Shown piece by piece: positions 62,269 through 64,000 of a stretch of DNA of 64,000 bases. The notes beneath the pieces are model-generated. The model was not told the DNA's origin, did not search any database, and worked only from the letters and a program-made list of their open reading frames with translations. How positions within the stretch are numbered: the stretch's first letter is position 1; every line of letters begins with the position of its first letter. Location of the stretch: the NCBI RefSeq assembly GCF_014696715.1, contig NZ_JACJQO010000019.1, positions 62,001 to 126,000 on the forward strand, written 5' to 3'. Source of the stretch: Pseudanabaena sp. FACHB-2040 (GTDB taxonomy: Bacteria; Cyanobacteriota; Cyanobacteriia; Phormidesmidales; Phormidesmidaceae). A program made the translations under genes and the position numbers.

Positions 62269-63198
62269 TTAGGGAACAGCCAGAGTGGCCGGGTCAGTTT
62301 CAGGGGTTAGCGTCAGGGTTCTGACAGTGCCCGAGGCTCCCATCGAGACTGGCGCACTGCCGTTGAAAGAGAGGGCTACTCCCCCAGCATTGCCAGAGGT
62401 AATCCGAAGACTGCTCTGGGCCTCGTAGGTTTCTTCGGTGCCGCTTTCGAGAATGCCCTCATAGACTTTCTGGCCATCGGCAACGACGCTAATCCATGCG
62501 CGATCGCGCATGGACAGGTCGGCCACCACAGGCGCATTGGAAGTCGGTTCAGGCGTAGCTGCAGGGGTAGGCACTGGTACTGGGACAGGCTCGGGGGTTA
62601 CCGCTTCGGGCGCTGCCGTTGGGGACTGGCTAGAGTTAGCTACAGAAGCCTGGTTCGGTCGATTGGCCAAGCTCCAGATCCCCAAAGCGGCTCCTGCTAC
62701 CAAGACCAATGCCCCTGCGGCCAGGCCCAAAGGCAGGCCGCTTTGACGCCGATTCACACCGCGTTCAGGAACAGGAGGATCATGGGGAAACTGAATGGGC
62801 TGCCGAGTTTCTTGAAGCGGTTGCCAGGTTTCTTGGACTGGCTGCCGAGCTTCTTGAACCGGAGGCCGCATTTCGACTTCGGTATGACCGTTGGTCAAGC
62901 CGTTGCCGTTGCTAGGGGGTTCGGACACAATATGAGCGGCTGTAACCGAAAATTCCTTCGAGAGTTCGCTGCCATCGAGGCCCAGGGCTTCGCCATAGCG
63001 CCGGATAAAACCTTGAATGAAAACAGGTTCGGGAAGCTGCTGCTCCTGCCCTTCTTCAACCGCTCGCAGCAGCGCTGGCCGAATGAAGATTTGATTGGCA
63101 ATATCATCTAGCCCCCGACCCTGCTGCTGACGGATCTGACGCAGGTAAGCGCCAATTTCGCGAAGCTGCTCAATTTGAGTCGATGCTAACTTGGCCAC
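62269..63198 (-). CDS. RodZ-like helix-turn-helix membrane protein (paralogue B)
   Basis: A 309-residue paralogue of the protein at 54822-55625. The N-terminal helix-turn-helix (IEQLREIGAYLRQIRQQQGR, IRPALLRAVEEGQEQQLPEP) ends with the RodZ-type FIQGFIRRYGEALGLDG. A Gln/Pro-rich linker with repeats (ETRQPIQ, EARQPVQ, ETWQPLQ) follows, then a transmembrane helix (LGLAAGALVLVAGAALGIWS), a Pro-rich segment and a C-terminal DUF4115 domain (AWISVVADGQKVYEGILESG). The start is GTG 63198. It lies between tatC and an SLT transglycosylase gene, pointing to envelope work. Confidence 0.88.
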   Translation of the reverse strand: MAKLASTQIEQLREIGAYLRQIRQQQGRGLDDIANQIFIRPALLRAVEEGQEQQLPEPVFIQGFIRRYGEALGLDGSELSKEFSVTAAHIVSEPPSNGNGLTNGHTEVEMRPPVQEARQPVQETWQPLQETRQPIQFPHDPPVPERGVNRRQSGLPLGLAAGALVLVAGAALGIWSLANRPNQASVANSSQSPTAAPEAVTPEPVPVPVPTPAATPEPTSNAPVVADLSMRDRAWISVVADGQKVYEGILESGTEETYEAQSSLRITSGNAGGVALSFNGSAPVSMGASGTVRTLTLTPETDPATLAVP

Positions 63199-63252
63199 AC
63201 TACCCTCACTGAATCTTTCACAGAGGAACCACGATCTCTGACGGAGCTTATT

Positions 63253-64000
63253 CTAATGGGAAACGGCAGAATGGGAAACCGCAGAGGTGCGTGCGCTACG
63301 CGACTGATACTGAGAGACTTGCTTGGCTACCTCCGGATTGTATAGCCGTAAATAGTTCCAGTAGCCCTCAAAAACGGAGTGAACGTAGCCTTGGGTTTCT
63401 GGATAGGGAATTTTCTTAACGAATTCATCGGCATCGGCAAAACCGCCCTCACTGATCCAGCCAGCTACCGCCCCTGGGCCCGCGTTGTAGCTGGCTACCG
63501 CAAATAGCGAATGGTTGTCGTATTCCCGGTGGGTGTAGTCCAGATACCAGGTGCCCAAGTTGACGTTGTCGTTGGGGTTGTCGAGGTTGTAGTCGGGGAT
63601 GCCCGCTTGGTCCTGGATCCAGGCGGCTGTTTCAGGCATTACCTGCATCAGCCCAGCGGCCCCTACCACCGAGCGAATGTTGGGCTCAAAGCGCGATTCT
63701 TGGCGGATTAAAGCCGTGACTAGCAGGGGATTGAGCTGGCGCTCAAGCGACCAAGTCTGGATCAAATCTGCAAAAGGAAAGGGGTACAGCGCCTGCCAGT
63801 AGTCGGGGTTGTCCTTGAGGGTTTGGTACTGAGCCTGGTCTTCGGGGTGATCCCGCCAGGACAGGCTAGACACCATGTAGATCCCGTCGAGGTTGTCGCC
63901 CACGCCCAGCCGCATCAGGCCGTCGGTGAACTGTTCGGCCACAGTGGCTTCCTGATGATTGCTAAACTCCACCTGCCAACGTTCCCAAGCCGTTTGGTTG
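63253..64000 (-). CDS. Lytic transglycosylase, SLT domain, N-terminus beyond window
   Basis: The reading frame runs off the right edge with NQTAWERWQVEFSN upstream of the first GTG (63972), so only the C-terminal 249 residues or so are present. The SLT catalytic domain is clear: TALIRQESRFEPNIRSVVGA (catalytic Glu), AAGLMQVMPETAAW, NVNLGTWYLDYTHREY and FAVASYNAGPGAVAGWI. Lysozyme-like cleavage of peptidoglycan with 1,6-anhydro products is expected in the periplasm. Slt70-like proteins have a long N-terminal helical ring, consistent with the missing part. The tail ends with a short repeated SAVSH. Confidence 0.9.
   Translation of the reverse strand, partial: NQTAWERWQVEFSNHQEATVAEQFTDGLMRLGVGDNLDGIYMVSSLSWRDHPEDQAQYQTLKDNPDYWQALYPFPFADLIQTWSLERQLNPLLVTALIRQESRFEPNIRSVVGAAGLMQVMPETAAWIQDQAGIPDYNLDNPNDNVNLGTWYLDYTHREYDNHSLFAVASYNAGPGAVAGWISEGGFADADEFVKKIPYPETQGYVHSVFEGYWNYLRLYNPEVAKQVSQYQSRSARTSAVSHSAVSH

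Noticed and set aside
1-64000. tRNA, rRNA, CRISPR arrays, transposases, integrases or phage genes
   Set aside because: I looked for T-arm GGTTCRA-type motifs, regularly spaced direct repeats and mobile-element proteins and found none that hold up.

Overview
The window is chromosomal DNA from a cyanobacterium. It carries the photosystem II genes psbB (CP47), psbT and psbM, a Psb32-like TPM protein, a three-S1-domain ribosomal protein S1 beside nrdR, a fused panC-cmk gene, and a valyl-tRNA synthetase with the membrane-anchoring CAAD domain found in cyanobacteria. The HIP1 palindrome GCGATCGC is scattered throughout (dozens of copies by eye), which also fits. The moderately high GC content and gene repertoire suggest a Leptolyngbya/Nodosilinea/Synechococcus-like lineage, but I cannot fix the genus. 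I see no rRNA, tRNA, CRISPR array, insertion sequence, integrase or phage gene; this is core genome with short intergenic gaps.

Layout. 1-3.3 kb (minus): lgt (cut by the window edge), a Thr-type sulfatase-superfamily enzyme and a CSP41-like epimerase-fold protein. 3.5-7.3 kb: a J-domain/pentapeptide-repeat fusion, a small zinc-ribbon protein, and a transglutaminase convergent with an Anbu proteasome-like peptidase. 7.4-12.1 kb: psbM, ferredoxin, psbB, psbT, nrdR, rpsA. 12.1-19.3 kb: HAD phosphatase, metK, DUF1802, acyltransferase, FHA protein, dprA, DUF2301. 19.3-30.1 kb: two large sensor kinases flanking a lone sugar-type ABC permease, a predicted small RNA, a quinone reductase, psb32, DUF4346, a FemAB-like acetyltransferase and a RibD-like reductase. 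30.6-33.3 kb: fabI, hisA and two small conserved proteins.

33.7-38.1 kb is a cluster for haem O/A synthesis (ctaA, ctaB) followed by a two-gene ABC-2 exporter. 38.2-44 kb holds a small secreted protein, a third kinase and valS-CAAD. 44-51.6 kb has a TPR protein, a glycosyltransferase, yidD, a DAO-family oxidoreductase paired with an NCS1 permease, a small exported protein, aroE and panC-cmk. 52-57.9 kb has rlpA, purM, a RodZ-like protein, a pseudouridine synthase and a SphS/PhoR-like kinase. 58-64 kb has DUF4278, creatininase, polyphosphate glucokinase, universal stress protein, tatC, a second RodZ-like protein and a truncated SLT transglycosylase.

Themes: photosynthetic and respiratory membrane biogenesis (psb genes, ctaAB, tatC, yidD, CAAD-ValRS), cell envelope (lgt, rlpA, two RodZ-like proteins, SLT transglycosylase, FemAB-like protein), and signalling by four histidine kinases with no response regulator nearby. 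The least explained items are a predicted minus-strand small RNA near 22.9 kb, a 17-bp inverted repeat between nrdR and rpsA, a 16-mer motif shared by two distant intergenic regions, the Anbu/transglutaminase pair, and the permease/oxidoreductase pair of unknown substrate.
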